Below are positions 39,286-50,342 of a stretch of DNA of 64,000 bases, piece after piece. The position numbers and the translations under genes were made by a program. The notes beneath the pieces were generated by a model, which saw only the letters and a list, made by a program, of their open reading frames with translations, made no database searches and had not been told where the DNA came from. Source of the stretch: Allobosea sp. BH3 (GTDB lineage Bacteria; Pseudomonadota; Alphaproteobacteria; Rhizobiales; Beijerinckiaceae); the NCBI RefSeq assembly GCF_025499465.1, contig NZ_JAIMCA010000004.1:558001-622000 (forward strand). The letters are read 5' to 3'. Positions within the stretch are counted from its first letter, which is position 1. Each line of letters begins with the position of its first letter.

Positions 39286-41376
39286 ATGTGGAGCGTCTCC
39301 TTCGCCCCGCTGGTTCCGCTGCCGCTCCTCATCGGGCTCGCCGTCCTTGCGGCGGTTGCTGCGGGTGCGGCCATCGTGCTCGCCGGCCGCAGCGCCATCC
39401 TGAGGGCTCTGGCACTCGCCGTGCTGACGCTCGCCCTCGCCGATCCCTCGCTCGTCGCGGAGGACCGTGACCCGGTCAAGGACGTCGTCTCGGTCGTGGT
39501 CGATCGCTCGGCCTCGAATCGGCTCGCCGACCGCTCCGCCCAGACCGACGAAGCCGTCGCCGAGGTCGAGCGGCAGCTCCGTGGCATGCCCAATATCGAG
39601 CCCCGTATCGTCGACCTTCGCGATGCGCAGGGGTCGAGCGACGGCACCCGCCTGTTCGAGGCACTGGCGGCGAGCCTCGCCGACGTGCCCTCGGAGCGCG
39701 TCGCCGGTGCCATCGCCATCACCGACGGCCTCGCCCATGACAGCCCGCCCAATGCCGAGGTGCTCGGCCTGCGCGCGCCGCTGCATGTGCTGACCACCGG
39801 CCGCAATGCCGAGATCGACCGCCGCATCATGCTGGTCGATTCGCCCCGCTTCGGCATCGTCGGCAAGGACCAGGTGATCCGGCTTCGCGTCGTCGACAAG
39901 GGCGGGCCCGGCCGCGCCGGGCTGACCATCCGCCGCGACGGCGAGATCATCGCGCGCCGCGACGTCGTCACCGGACAGGTCGTGCAGGTGCCCGTCCGCA
40001 TCGACCGCGGCGGGCCGAACGTCGTCGAGATCGAGGCCTCGGCCCTCGATCAGGAGCTGACGCTCGCCAACAACCGCGCGGTCATTACGATTGAAGGCGT
40101 GCGCGACAAGCTGCGCGTGCTGCTGGTTTCAGGCGAGCCGCATCCGGGGGAGCGCACCTGGCGCAACCTCCTCAAGGCCGACGCCAATGTCGACCTCGTC
40201 CACTTCACCATCCTGCGCCCGCCGGAGAAGCAGGACGGCACGCCGATCAATGAGCTCTCGCTGATCGCGTTCCCGACGCGCGAGCTGTTCCAGGTCAAGA
40301 TCAAGGAATTCGACCTGATCATCTTCGATCGCTACGCCAACCAGTCGATCCTGCCGCTGCTCTATTTCGAGAACATCGTCCGCTATGTGCGGGACGGCGG
40401 CGCGCTCCTCGTCGCGGCCGGCCCGGAATATGCCGGCGGGCAGACGCTGGCGCGCACCCCGCTCGGCCAGATCCTGCCGGCCGTGCCGGACGGCAGCGTC
40501 ATCGACGAGGCCTATCGCGCCCAGGTCAGCGAGCCCGGCAAGCGTCACCCCGTCACCCGCGACCTGCCGGGCTCGGAAGTCTCGCCGCCGCGTTGGGGCG
40601 AGTGGCTGCGCATGGTCGGCGCCCAGGCGCGCCCCGGCGCGTCCCCGGTCATGACCGGGCCTGGCGAGCGCCCCCTGCTGATGCTGGCTCGCGAGCAGAA
40701 GGGCCGCGTCGCGCTCTTCCTCTCCGATCATGCCTGGCTCTGGGCTCGCGGCTTCCGCGATGGCGGCCCGTATCTCGACCTGCTGCGGCGCCTCAGCCAC
40801 TGGCTGATGAAGGAACCGGAGCTGGAGGAGGAGGCGCTGCGCGCCACCGCCCGCGGCGGCACCGTCGAGGTCGAGCGCCAGACGCTGCGCGACAACCCGT
40901 CCCCGATTACCGTCACCGGGCCGGACGGCCAGTCCCGCAGCATCCCGCTCGAAGCCGGCCGCCCCGGCCTCTTCACCGCCCGCATTCCGGCCGGCGAACA
41001 GGGGCTCTATCGGCTGACATCCGATAACCTGACCGCCTTCGCCAGCGTCGGCCCGGAGAACCCGCGCGAGCTGATGGAGGTGGTGAGTGATCCAGCCGCC
41101 CTGCAGCCGCTGGCACAGGCCACCGGCGGCTCCTCGCGCCGCATCGGCCGTGAGAGCGGCTCGGCCGTCAATGTGCCGCGCATCGTGCCGGTGCGTTCCG
41201 GCAGCCAGTTCTCCGGCAATGACTGGATCGGCTTGAGGATCAGCGATTCCGGCATCGTGCGCGGCGTTCGGATCTCTCCGCTCTTCGTCGGGTTGATCGG
41301 GCTGGCGCTGCTGTTCGGTGCTCTGGTCGCAGGCTGGCTCGGCGAAAGCGGCCGCCGCTTCAAGCGTCAGGCTTGA
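39286..41376 (+). CDS. Large membrane protein, glutamine-amidotransferase-like with vWA motif
   Basis: 696 residues. Two N-terminal helices (about 12-55), a vWA-like motif VVVDRSASNRLADRS (DxSxS kept), an Ig-like section, then a class I amidotransferase-like fold (VLLVSGEPHPGERTWRNLLK, DLIIFDRYANQSILP, GGALLVAAGPEYAG) without an evident catalytic Cys, and a final helix with LFVGLIGLALLFGALVAGWLGE. Three bases after the DUF4159 gene. Completes the MoxR operon; probably an inner-membrane, periplasm-facing partner. Function unknown. Confidence 0.85.
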   Translation: MWSVSFAPLVPLPLLIGLAVLAAVAAGAAIVLAGRSAILRALALAVLTLALADPSLVAEDRDPVKDVVSVVVDRSASNRLADRSAQTDEAVAEVERQLRGMPNIEPRIVDLRDAQGSSDGTRLFEALAASLADVPSERVAGAIAITDGLAHDSPPNAEVLGLRAPLHVLTTGRNAEIDRRIMLVDSPRFGIVGKDQVIRLRVVDKGGPGRAGLTIRRDGEIIARRDVVTGQVVQVPVRIDRGGPNVVEIEASALDQELTLANNRAVITIEGVRDKLRVLLVSGEPHPGERTWRNLLKADANVDLVHFTILRPPEKQDGTPINELSLIAFPTRELFQVKIKEFDLIIFDRYANQSILPLLYFENIVRYVRDGGALLVAAGPEYAGGQTLARTPLGQILPAVPDGSVIDEAYRAQVSEPGKRHPVTRDLPGSEVSPPRWGEWLRMVGAQARPGASPVMTGPGERPLLMLAREQKGRVALFLSDHAWLWARGFRDGGPYLDLLRRLSHWLMKEPELEEEALRATARGGTVEVERQTLRDNPSPITVTGPDGQSRSIPLEAGRPGLFTARIPAGEQGLYRLTSDNLTAFASVGPENPRELMEVVSDPAALQPLAQATGGSSRRIGRESGSAVNVPRIVPVRSGSQFSGNDWIGLRISDSGIVRGVRISPLFVGLIGLALLFGALVAGWLGESGRRFKRQA

Positions 41377-41395
41377 GATGGCCGCGCAGGCAGCG

Positions 41396-41478
41396 CGTCA
41401 TTCTCGGGCTTGACCCGAGAATTTCAGGACCAGAAGGCGCTGGTTTCCGAGATGCTCGGGTCAAGCCCGAGCATGACG
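41396..41478. repeat. Intergenic palindrome, family 2 (CGTCATTCTCGGG type)
   Basis: Ends CGTCATTCTCGGGCTTGACC and GGTCAAGCCCGAGCATGACG; the whole is an inverted repeat of about 83 bases. Copies at 43914 and 47251, with a variant at 21404, all between convergent or gene ends. Confidence 0.8.
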
Positions 41479-41485
41479 CAAAACC

Positions 41486-41995
41486 TCAGCCCGTGACCCG
41501 CGCCGACATCACCGCGCCGCGCCGCTCGCTCAGCACGCCTTCGAGCAGCTCAAGCGCCAGAAAACGACCCGGATCGGCCGGGCCGGGCAGGACGAGCTGG
41601 CCGGGCGGCAGCACCTTGAAGCCGAAGCGGGCGTAATAGGGCGCATCGCCGATCAACATGACGAGGTCATGCCCGGCCTCGCGCGCAGCCTCGATCGAGC
41701 GGTTCATCAGCGCCGCCCCGATGCCCCGCCCCTCGAAGGCGGGGTCGACCGTCAGCGGCCCCAGCATCAGCGCCTTGTGGCCGCCGGCAACGACGGGCGT
41801 CACCTTCACCGAGCCGACGAGGAAGGTGCCGACATGGGCGGCGAAGGACAGCGCTGGATCGGGCGGCACGCCCTCGCGCAGGCGGAAGGCCGTGCGGGCG
41901 AAGCGGCCGGGGCCGAAGGCGCGCTCATGCAGGCGCTCGATGGCGGCGGAATCCACGGGCAATTCGTGGCGGATGGTCAATGGCAAGGAGGTCAT
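41486..41995 (-). CDS. GNAT family N-acetyltransferase
   Basis: 169 residues from an ATG at 41995; AAGGAG? is not clean and the frame extends 18 codons, but the fold starts with MTSLPLTIRHELPVDSAAIE. The acetyl-CoA motif is LTVDPAFEGRGIGAALMNRSIEAAREAGH, followed by VMLIGDAPYYARFGFKVL. Of the YhbS-like group of small acetyltransferases. Substrate unknown. Confidence 0.85.
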   Translation of the reverse strand: MTSLPLTIRHELPVDSAAIERLHERAFGPGRFARTAFRLREGVPPDPALSFAAHVGTFLVGSVKVTPVVAGGHKALMLGPLTVDPAFEGRGIGAALMNRSIEAAREAGHDLVMLIGDAPYYARFGFKVLPPGQLVLPGPADPGRFLALELLEGVLSERRGAVMSARVTG

Positions 41996-42157
41996 GGCAG
42001 CAGTCAGCAGAGCGGGGAGCGATCGGCGATGACGAGGGCGCGCAAACACTCCTCGCCCGGAAGGCGCATTCAGCGCGTCGGTCGTCGCAGGTCGCGGAGG
42101 CTGTGCCCGTTGCTCATGGCAAGCGCCTGTACAGCATCGTCTCGCAAAGGGGAATAG

Positions 42158-42667
42158 CTACCATTCGGCAGGAGGCGGCGCGCCCGTCATGATCTCGTCG
42201 AGCCGCTTTCGCGTCGCGGCCGTCGTGCCGTCCGGCAGGGCATCGAGCGGGAAGAAGCCTGCCTCCGCGATCTCTCGGTCTGGCTGCTTGACGCTTTCGA
42301 TCCTGAACTCGCGCACGACATAGAGCGCCACATGGTCCCGCCGTGACGCATGGCGGTTGAAGAACAACCCGTGCAGCGCCGGCACTCCGGTCAGCGCGAG
42401 CCCGGCCTCTTCCGACAATTCACGATCGAGCGCCTGCAGCGCCGATTCCGCGACCTCGACGCCGCCGCCGGGCAAATGCCAGCCCGAAACATAGGTATGG
42501 CGAATCAGGAAGACCTCTCCGCGCTCATTCAGCACGGCGGCGCGCACGCCGAAGGTCATGCCACGGGCGAAGCGGAAATAGAGATGGAGCAGCCTGACCA
42601 GAAGCCGCTCTCCCGGCCGGCGGGAGGTTTCGGGATCGGCGGCGGAGGTCGGCGCCTGCGATGGCAT
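42158..42667 (-). CDS. NUDIX domain-containing protein
   Basis: 169 residues from an ATG at 42667 (a TTG at 42682 is also open). NUDIX box GGGVEVAESALQALDRELSEEAGL is shortened and complete, preceded by VFLIRHTYVSGWHLPGG. The type resembles hydrolases of nucleoside diphosphate derivatives; substrate unknown. Stands alone. Confidence 0.87.
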   Translation of the reverse strand: MPSQAPTSAADPETSRRPGERLLVRLLHLYFRFARGMTFGVRAAVLNERGEVFLIRHTYVSGWHLPGGGVEVAESALQALDRELSEEAGLALTGVPALHGLFFNRHASRRDHVALYVVREFRIESVKQPDREIAEAGFFPLDALPDGTTAATRKRLDEIMTGAPPPAEW

Positions 42668-42802
42668 CAGGGAAACTCTCAAGATCCGGTTAATTGTCTA
42701 TGCAAATGACGCATAGCGGAGTCGTTTTCGCGGTCTTGTTCCGTCATAAACGCGTCCCAAATAGGGAGCACTAACGCAACGTCACCAACCGGAACCACGA
42801 CC

Positions 42803-42919
42803 ATGCTTCTCTCTTTCATCATCGCCCGCCTCAGGGCCAAGCCCGCCTATGTCTGGAAGCCCGCCGTCACGCTGACCGATTCGCGCATCGTGTCGGAACT
42901 CACCGGCGCCGCCAACTGA
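42803..42919 (+). CDS. Possible 38-residue small protein
   Basis: The 331-base gap 42668-42998 contains one short open frame beginning MLLSFIIARLRAKPAYVW and ending SRIVSELTGAAN. It has an ATG but no convincing ribosome-binding site; CGGAACC lies 7-13 bases upstream. An amphipathic N terminus is plausible. I do not recognise it; conservation in relatives would decide. Apart from this frame I see nothing in the gap. Confidence 0.3.
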   Translation: MLLSFIIARLRAKPAYVWKPAVTLTDSRIVSELTGAAN

Positions 42920-42998
42920 GGCCGTTCCGCCTTCCGCCAGTCCAGGCGCGTCAACGGCGCGCTTGACTGACGGCCCGCGGCGGGAGAAGCGCTGGAGC

Positions 42999-43904
42999 GT
43001 GTTCAAGCTCGCGCATCTGTCCGACCCGCATCTCGGCCCGCTGGCCGGGTTTTCGCTGCATCAGCTCTTCGGCAAGCGCGCGACCGGCTACGTCAACTGG
43101 CGTCGGAAGCGCCGGCATGCCCATGACATGGACATCCTGGCCCGCATCGTCGCCGATATCCACGAGAAGCGGCCGGACCATATCGCCTGCACCGGCGACG
43201 TCGCCCATATCGGCCTGCCGAACGAATTCCGCACTGCCGTCGCCTTCCTCGACACCCTGGGGCCTCGCGAGACGGTCAGCTTCGTACCGGGCAACCACGA
43301 TGCCTATGCCCGCTCATCATTGAAGCCGCTGGCGGCCCAGCTCGCACCCTGGAGCGCGGATGACGAGAGCAAGGTGGGCTATCCCTGGTATCGCAAGCGC
43401 GGCCCTGTCGCGCTCATCGGCGTCAACAGCGGCGTGCCGACGCTTCCCCTGATGGCAACGGGCCGGGTCGGCAGCGAGCAGATCGCCCGCACCGAGGCAC
43501 TGCTGGAACGCGCTCGCGACGAGGGCCTGATTCGCGTCGTGCTGATCCATCACCCGCCCTATGTCGGCGGCGCCAAGCGCGGCCGCGAACTCATCGACGC
43601 CGCAGCCTTCGAGGCCATGCTGAAGCGCAAGGGCGCCGATCTCGTGCTGCACGGCCACAACCACAGCTTCTCGCTGGCCTGGCGGCCCGGTCCCGGCCAG
43701 AAACACGGTCATGACGTGCCAATCGTCGGCGTGCCTTCCGCCTCGCTTGGCCCCCTCGGCCATGGCGAGCTCGGAACCTGGCACCTCTTCCGCATCGCAG
43801 GCGATGCCAAGGCGCCGCGCATCACGCTGGAACAGCGCGGCTTCGAGCCCGACGGCACGGTGGTGCGCCGCCAGGAGATCGCATTGCTGGGCGAGTTGGT
43901 CTGA
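42999..43904 (+). CDS. Calcineurin-like metallophosphoesterase
   Basis: 301 residues with a GTG start preceded by GGGAGAAG. The five metal-binding blocks are present: FKLAHLSDPHLG, ACTGDVAH, FVPGNHDAY, VLIHHPPY and LVLHGHNH. Related to cyclic nucleotide or UDP-sugar phosphodiesterases of the CpdA/LpxH superfamily. The substrate is unknown. An upstream TTG would add 12 residues and is not favoured. Confidence 0.9.
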   Translation: MFKLAHLSDPHLGPLAGFSLHQLFGKRATGYVNWRRKRRHAHDMDILARIVADIHEKRPDHIACTGDVAHIGLPNEFRTAVAFLDTLGPRETVSFVPGNHDAYARSSLKPLAAQLAPWSADDESKVGYPWYRKRGPVALIGVNSGVPTLPLMATGRVGSEQIARTEALLERARDEGLIRVVLIHHPPYVGGAKRGRELIDAAAFEAMLKRKGADLVLHGHNHSFSLAWRPGPGQKHGHDVPIVGVPSASLGPLGHGELGTWHLFRIAGDAKAPRITLEQRGFEPDGTVVRRQEIALLGELV

Positions 43905-43913
43905 ACGACTAGC

Positions 43914-44011
43914 CGTCATTCTCGGGCGCAGCGGAGCTTCGACCCGAGAATCTCAGGAAGGAAGGCCACCCTTTTCGGGACGAGATGCTCGGGTCAAGCC
44001 CGAGCATGACG
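43914..44011. repeat. Intergenic palindrome, family 2
   Basis: CGTCATTCTCGGGCGCAGCG at the left, GGTCAAGCCCGAGCATGACG at the right, about 98 bases, between convergent phosphoesterase and SDR genes. The left arm carries an inserted GCAGCGGAGCTTC segment compared with the 41396 copy. Confidence 0.8.
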
Positions 44012-44016
44012 CCTCC

Positions 44017-44763
44017 TTAGACGCAGCGGCCGCCGTCCACCGCCAGCACGCTTCCCGTCACCATGTCGGCCTCGTCCGAGCAGAGGAAGAGCGCCGCATT
44101 GGCGATGTCCTGCGGCGTCGAGAAGCGGCCCCACGGGATCGTGGACGTGAACTGCTTGCGGCGCTCCGGCGTGTCCTCCCCCATGAAGGTGGCGAGCAGC
44201 GGCGTCTCGCCCGCGACCGGCGCGATGGCGTTGACGCGAATCTTGTCGGGCGCGAGCTCGACGGCCATCGACTGCGAGATCAGGTTCGCCGCGCCCTTCG
44301 AGCCATTGTACCAGGTCAGGCCCGGACGCGGACGCAGGCCGGCCGTCGAGCCGATGTTCAGGATGACGCCGCCGCCATGCTCGCGGAAATGCGGGATCGT
44401 CGCCCGCGCCATCAGGTAGATCGACTTCACGTTCACAGCGAAGACCCGGTCGAACTCTTCCTCGGTCACCTCGGTCATCGGCTTGTTGCGATGGGTGGTG
44501 CCGGCATTGTTGACGACGATGTCGAGCCGCCCGACCTTCGCGAGGATCTTCTCCACCGCCTTGTCGACGCTCTTGGCCTTGCCGACATCGCAGGTCACGG
44601 CGAAAGCGCGGCGGCCGATGGCCTTGGCAGCCTCCTTGGCCTTGTCGCCATTGAGATCGAGCACCGCGACCCGTGCGCCCTCGCGCGCGAACGTCTCCGC
44701 AATCCCGAACCCGAAGCCCTGCGCCGCGCCAGTCACCAGCGCCGTCTTGCCCTTCAGTCTCAT
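44017..44763 (-). CDS. SDR family oxidoreductase
   Basis: 248 residues, classical short-chain dehydrogenase. Seen: ALVTGAAQGFGFGIA (cofactor loop), LDLNGDKAKEA (Asp favours NAD), NNAGTTHRN, the catalytic Ser in NIGSTAGLRPRPG and YNGSK, then PVAGETPL and the C-terminal VTGSVLAVDGG. Of the glucose/3-oxoacyl dehydrogenase-like subgroup; substrate unknown. A repeat lies just after its stop. Confidence 0.9.
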   Translation of the reverse strand: MRLKGKTALVTGAAQGFGFGIAETFAREGARVAVLDLNGDKAKEAAKAIGRRAFAVTCDVGKAKSVDKAVEKILAKVGRLDIVVNNAGTTHRNKPMTEVTEEEFDRVFAVNVKSIYLMARATIPHFREHGGGVILNIGSTAGLRPRPGLTWYNGSKGAANLISQSMAVELAPDKIRVNAIAPVAGETPLLATFMGEDTPERRKQFTSTIPWGRFSTPQDIANAALFLCSDEADMVTGSVLAVDGGRCV

Positions 44764-44862
44764 GGTCGTTCCTCGTGTTTTTTGATGGCTTGGATGTTTG
44801 AGACGATTGGATGCCGTCGTAAATGCGTTTTGATGCGCAGCCGGATACGGAAATCGTATGGC

Positions 44863-46674
<1,812 letters not shown>

Positions 46675-46742
46675 GATCCGTCCTGTGTTCGGCCTGCGGG
46701 ATAGACCGCCGCTGCGGTCCTGTCACGCGCGCAGGAATCACC

Positions 46743-46801
46743 AATGTCATTCCGGGGCTTCGCGTAGCGAAGAACCCGGAACCCACGACCGGGTTGGCCG
46801 C
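46743..46801. repeat. Degenerate GTCATTCCGGGG-type repeat
   Basis: GTCATTCCGGGGCTTCGCGT followed by AGCGAAGAACCCGGAACC gives short inverted arms (GGGGCTTCGC/GCGAAGAACCC). It resembles dispersed GTCATT-starting elements seen elsewhere in this window but lacks the right outer end. Probably a decayed copy. Confidence 0.45.
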
Positions 46802-46888
46802 CTGCAAGCGGGCATGGAGATGTCTCACCCGCTGGCACGGCCCTTGCCAGCTCCTCCCCGCCCCTTATCGTGACGGAACACGGCCTTC

Positions 46889-47242
46889 ATGAGTTCAAAA
46901 GCGATGCTCAGCGACCGCCCCATCGGGATCGGCCACAATGGCGGCCCGCCGCTGAAGGAGCGGAAGCGCCGCTCGGGGACGGGCAACGGCAATATCGGAC
47001 GCTATTTCGACTGGCGCTTCGCCCATCGCCGGGCCTGGAAGAAGCCGCGCGAGGTCGCGCTGAATCGACAGGAAAAGGCCGAGGCGCTCGGCCTGACCTA
47101 TGAGGAATATTCGCTCGAGATCATGGAGCGCGGCTACTATCCGCAGCCCGAGCATGCCGATGCGATCAAGGCGAGGCGCGCGGAGCGTCGCAAGGATGGC
47201 GGCGTCGTCGGCCAGTCCCTCAAGGGCATGAAGTTACGCTAG
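46889..47242 (+). CDS. Hypothetical small basic protein with IGHNGGPP motif
   Basis: 117 residues, rich in Arg/Lys. The motif PIGIGHNGGPPLKERKRRSG near the N terminus is widespread in short alphaproteobacterial proteins of unknown function, including some phage-associated ones. The middle (YFDWRFAHRRAWKKPREV) and C-terminal part (ALGLTYEEYSLEIMERGYYP) may form a small helical domain. It could bind nucleic acid, by charge only. Stands alone between repeats. Confidence 0.7.
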   Translation: MSSKAMLSDRPIGIGHNGGPPLKERKRRSGTGNGNIGRYFDWRFAHRRAWKKPREVALNRQEKAEALGLTYEEYSLEIMERGYYPQPEHADAIKARRAERRKDGGVVGQSLKGMKLR

Positions 47243-47250
47243 CCACCGGG

Positions 47251-47354
47251 CGTCATTCTCAGGCGAAGCGCAGCGCAGACCCGGGAATCTCGGGAGGGTA
47301 AGGCGCAGGAGTCGCTCTGGTCAGGAGATGCTCGGGTCAAGCCCGAGCATGACG
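47251..47354. repeat. Intergenic palindrome, family 2
   Basis: CGTCATTCTCAGGCGAAGCG at the left and GGTCAAGCCCGAGCATGACG at the right. Third copy of this family within 6 kb, again at the end of convergent genes. Confidence 0.78.
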
Positions 47355-47360
47355 GCGCAC

Positions 47361-48407
47361 TCACCCTCCGATCCAGCGCCTTACAAGCCGCGTCGCAGGC
47401 TTCTCGAAGAAGCGATAGACCAGCAGCGCCGCCAGTACCGCGCCCGCCAGCGCCAGCACGATGTAGAGCGCGGGCGAAGCCAGACCGATCCGCAGCGCGA
47501 CCTCCCTCATCCCGCGGATCACGAAGGGGTGCACGAGATAGAGTGCATAGGAGGCGTCGCCGACGACCGCCAACGCCCTCACCGGCCTCGGCGCGACGAT
47601 GCCTTCCCGTCCGCAAGCAGCCGCGAGCATCAGCAGGACAGCCGCCCCGCCGCGCCAGAGCACGCTGCTCCAAGGTCCGTCAGCACCCGGCAGATGCGCA
47701 GCCGCCAGCAGCACCCCGACGCCCGCCACGGCAACCGCGACGCGCAGGGCTCCGTGCAGGCGCAGGCCCTTCCGGCGCAGCACGGCGATGCCCATGCCGG
47801 CTGCGAATTCCAGCACGATCGGCTCGCTCCAGAAGCCGAAGGGCAGCGGCAGCGGACCGGCGAGCGTTCCGGCCGCGACCATGAGCACCAGCACGGCGGT
47901 GATCGCCGGCAGCGTCCAGCGCGCCGGCAGCGCCAGCCCCGCGGCGAAGAGGACGTAGAACAGCATCTCGTAGTTCAGCGTCCAGCCCAGCGAATAGACC
48001 GGCTGTGCCAGCCCCTGCGTCGAGAGCACAGGCCAGAACAGGTAGGAGGCAAGAATCTGCGCGAGGCTCGGTGCGCCGGAATTGAGCACCGCCGGGATGA
48101 ACAGTGCCACCAGCAGGAACAGCGTCGTCATCGCCCAGTAGAGCGGCACGATGCGCGCCAGCCGCCGTTTCAGGAAGGCGACCGAGGCCCCTTCCCGCCC
48201 GAACAGCTCCTGCGAGGCATGGACCATGATGAAGCCGGAGACGACGAAGAAGATGTCGACGCCGGCCATCCAGGGCAGCAGGTCGTTGCGCGTGAAGCTC
48301 AGCCCGAAGCGCTGAGCCACCACCGCCGCATCGGGCTGGACATGATGGATCGCGACCATGAAGGCCGCGAGCGCGCGCAGGACCTGGATCGAATGGATGG
48401 GCTGCAC
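47361..48407 (-). CDS. Acyltransferase family membrane protein
   Basis: About 348 residues with a GTG start at 48407 preceded by AAGG; a longer frame is open but would overlap glk. About ten hydrophobic helices. The Acyl_transf_3 features are LRALAAFMVAIHHVQ, WMAGVDIFFVVSGFIMVH and KRRLARIVPLYWAMT with the usual His/Arg residues. Such enzymes O-acetylate or acylate polysaccharides, lipids or glucans at the inner membrane. OpgH lies about 4 kb away, so OPG or exopolysaccharide modification is a possible but unproven role. Confidence 0.87.
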   Translation of the reverse strand: MQPIHSIQVLRALAAFMVAIHHVQPDAAVVAQRFGLSFTRNDLLPWMAGVDIFFVVSGFIMVHASQELFGREGASVAFLKRRLARIVPLYWAMTTLFLLVALFIPAVLNSGAPSLAQILASYLFWPVLSTQGLAQPVYSLGWTLNYEMLFYVLFAAGLALPARWTLPAITAVLVLMVAAGTLAGPLPLPFGFWSEPIVLEFAAGMGIAVLRRKGLRLHGALRVAVAVAGVGVLLAAAHLPGADGPWSSVLWRGGAAVLLMLAAACGREGIVAPRPVRALAVVGDASYALYLVHPFVIRGMREVALRIGLASPALYIVLALAGAVLAALLVYRFFEKPATRLVRRWIGG

Positions 48408-48444
48408 GCGGACCTTGGGAGAAGCATTCGAACGAGCGGGAGGC

Positions 48445-49449
48445 TCAGCCAAACCACAGCCGCTTCGGATCGTCGAGGCCGAAACGATGGAGATTCGCGG
48501 CAATCGCCGCGAGTCCCTGCTCGGCGGCATCCGGCGCCGTGACGACGTGGAGTGCGAAACGACCGGCCAGTTCCTCCATCGGCGGCTTGCCGGCGAAGAC
48601 GGTGCGGATCGCCGCCTTGTCGGCGAGCGGCAGCAGATGGGGCGCGATGCCGCCCGCAATGAACACGCCGCCCGTCGCCTTGAAGATCAGGGCGAGATCG
48701 CCAGCGACACGCGCCAGCAGGCGCCAGAAGCAGACGACCGCCATCAGAGCGCCCGGGTCGCCATCCTGCGCGAGCCGAGAGATGTCGGCGGCGCTGACAT
48801 CGGCCGCCGGCGTGCCGGACGTTCGCGCCACGGCCTTGTGCAGGCGCACCAGCCCGTCCCCGCTCAAGAGATGCTCGACGGTGAGGCGCGGCACGCCCTC
48901 GCTCAGCGCCGGCCAGATGCGTTGCTCGGCCTGGTCCTCCGGGCCGATGCCGATATGGCCGGATTCGGTCGGGATCAGCATGCCGCGCTCGCCATGCGTC
49001 AGCAGCGCCGCCGCGCCGAAGCCCGTGCCCGGCCCGAGCACCAGCCGCACGCCCTCCGGCTCCGGCTGCCCCTCGACCAGCGTCACGACATCTCGCGGCC
49101 CGAGCACTGCGAGCGACGCGGAAAGCGCCTCGAAATCATTGACGAGCAGCCCCTGCGTCAGGTCGAGCGCCGCGGCGATGCGGCGCCCGTCGAGCTCCCA
49201 GATCGCGTTGGTAAGCTGGGCCTGTCGTCCGTCGAGCGGCCCGGCGACGGCGATGACAGCGGCGCGCGGCTTCTCGGGCAGATCGGCGAGCACGGAGGCG
49301 AACGCAGCCTCAGCGGTCGGATAGCTGCCCGTTCCTAGCCGCGCCAGCGGGCGATGCGCACTGTCGGGATCAGCAACCAGCGAGAGCCGGCAATTGGTCC
49401 CGCCGACATCGGCCACCAGAACCGGGTAGCTGATCGAGGGCGGACGCAT
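48445..49449 (-). CDS. glk: Glucokinase
   Basis: 334 residues of the non-ROK bacterial glucokinase family. Seen: VLVADVGGTNCRLSLV, VAGPLDGRQAQLTNAIWELD, LLVNDFEALSASL, LGPGTGFGAAAL with the ATP loop and ESGHIGIGPED. It phosphorylates glucose at C6. Its start overlaps the stop of the upstream hyi-like gene (TGATG), so the two are coupled. Confidence 0.93.
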   Translation of the reverse strand: MRPPSISYPVLVADVGGTNCRLSLVADPDSAHRPLARLGTGSYPTAEAAFASVLADLPEKPRAAVIAVAGPLDGRQAQLTNAIWELDGRRIAAALDLTQGLLVNDFEALSASLAVLGPRDVVTLVEGQPEPEGVRLVLGPGTGFGAAALLTHGERGMLIPTESGHIGIGPEDQAEQRIWPALSEGVPRLTVEHLLSGDGLVRLHKAVARTSGTPAADVSAADISRLAQDGDPGALMAVVCFWRLLARVAGDLALIFKATGGVFIAGGIAPHLLPLADKAAIRTVFAGKPPMEELAGRFALHVVTAPDAAEQGLAAIAANLHRFGLDDPKRLWFG

Positions 49450-50228
49450 CAGACGTGCTTCCGCCAGGGCGCGAACCAGCCGAGCCCCTCGAGCGTGCTG
49501 CGCTCGGGCCGGTATTCGCAGCCGACGAAGCCGTCATATCCGAGCGCATCGAGCTCGGCGAAAAGGCGTGGATAGTCGGGGCCGGACGCGTCGGGCTCGT
49601 GGCGGCCGTTGGCGCGGGCGATCTGCACATGGCCGACGAGCGGATAGAGCGCCTTCAGCCGAGCCGAGACGTCACCATGGATCAGCTCGCAATGATACAT
49701 GTCGAACTGCAACCGGACATTCGACCGGCCGGATTCGCGGATATAGGCTGCGGCCTGATCGAAATCGTTCAGGAAGTAGCCCGGCATGTCCTTGCCGTTG
49801 ATCGGCTCCAGCAGCAGATCGATGCCATGCTCGCCGAGCCTGTCGGCGGCATAGGCCAGCGAGGCGCGATAGGTCTTCTGCGCGACGGGGTCCTTCGGGT
49901 CGGCGAGCCCCGCCATCATGTGGAGTTTCTTCACCCCGGTCTCGTGGACATAAGAAAGGGCCTTCTCGACCGAGGCGCGGAACTCGTCCTCGCGGCCCGT
50001 AAGCGACGCAATGCCGCGCTCGCCATTGGCGAAATCGCCCGGTGGCAAGTTGAACAGAGCCTGTTGAAGTTCCCCGCCGGCAAGCGCCAGCCCGACCTGT
50101 TCGGGGCTGTGCTCATAGGGGAAGAGGAACTCCACAGCCTCGAAGCCAGCCTCCGCGGCCGCCTTGAAACGGTCGAGGAAGTCCCATTCCGTGAACATCA
50201 TCGAGAGATTGGCGGCGAAACGCGGCAT
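49449..50228 (-). CDS. hyi: Hydroxypyruvate/2-oxo-tetronate isomerase family protein
   Basis: 259 residues from the ATG at 50228. TIM-barrel xylose-isomerase-like fold: FAANLSMMFTEWDFLDRF, AGFEAVEFLFPYEH, LLLEPINGKDMPGYFLN with catalytic Glu, VRLQFDMYHCELIHGD with metal ligands, VGHVQIAR and FVGCEYRPE. Members interconvert hydroxypyruvate and tartronate semialdehyde (Hyi) or 2-oxo-tetronates (OtnI). The pair with glk is conserved in some rhizobia; Hyi is the default, OtnI a fair alternative. Confidence 0.88.
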   Translation of the reverse strand: MPRFAANLSMMFTEWDFLDRFKAAAEAGFEAVEFLFPYEHSPEQVGLALAGGELQQALFNLPPGDFANGERGIASLTGREDEFRASVEKALSYVHETGVKKLHMMAGLADPKDPVAQKTYRASLAYAADRLGEHGIDLLLEPINGKDMPGYFLNDFDQAAAYIRESGRSNVRLQFDMYHCELIHGDVSARLKALYPLVGHVQIARANGRHEPDASGPDYPRLFAELDALGYDGFVGCEYRPERSTLEGLGWFAPWRKHV

Positions 50229-50342
50229 GGCAGTCCTAGAAGCTAATCGGCATCGATGGCGGCAAGCTAGCGCGATGCGCACGCCACGTCATGCCGCAAC
50301 GCGGCAGGGAGGGGATGCGTTCCGTGGCGAGGCACTGAGCCT

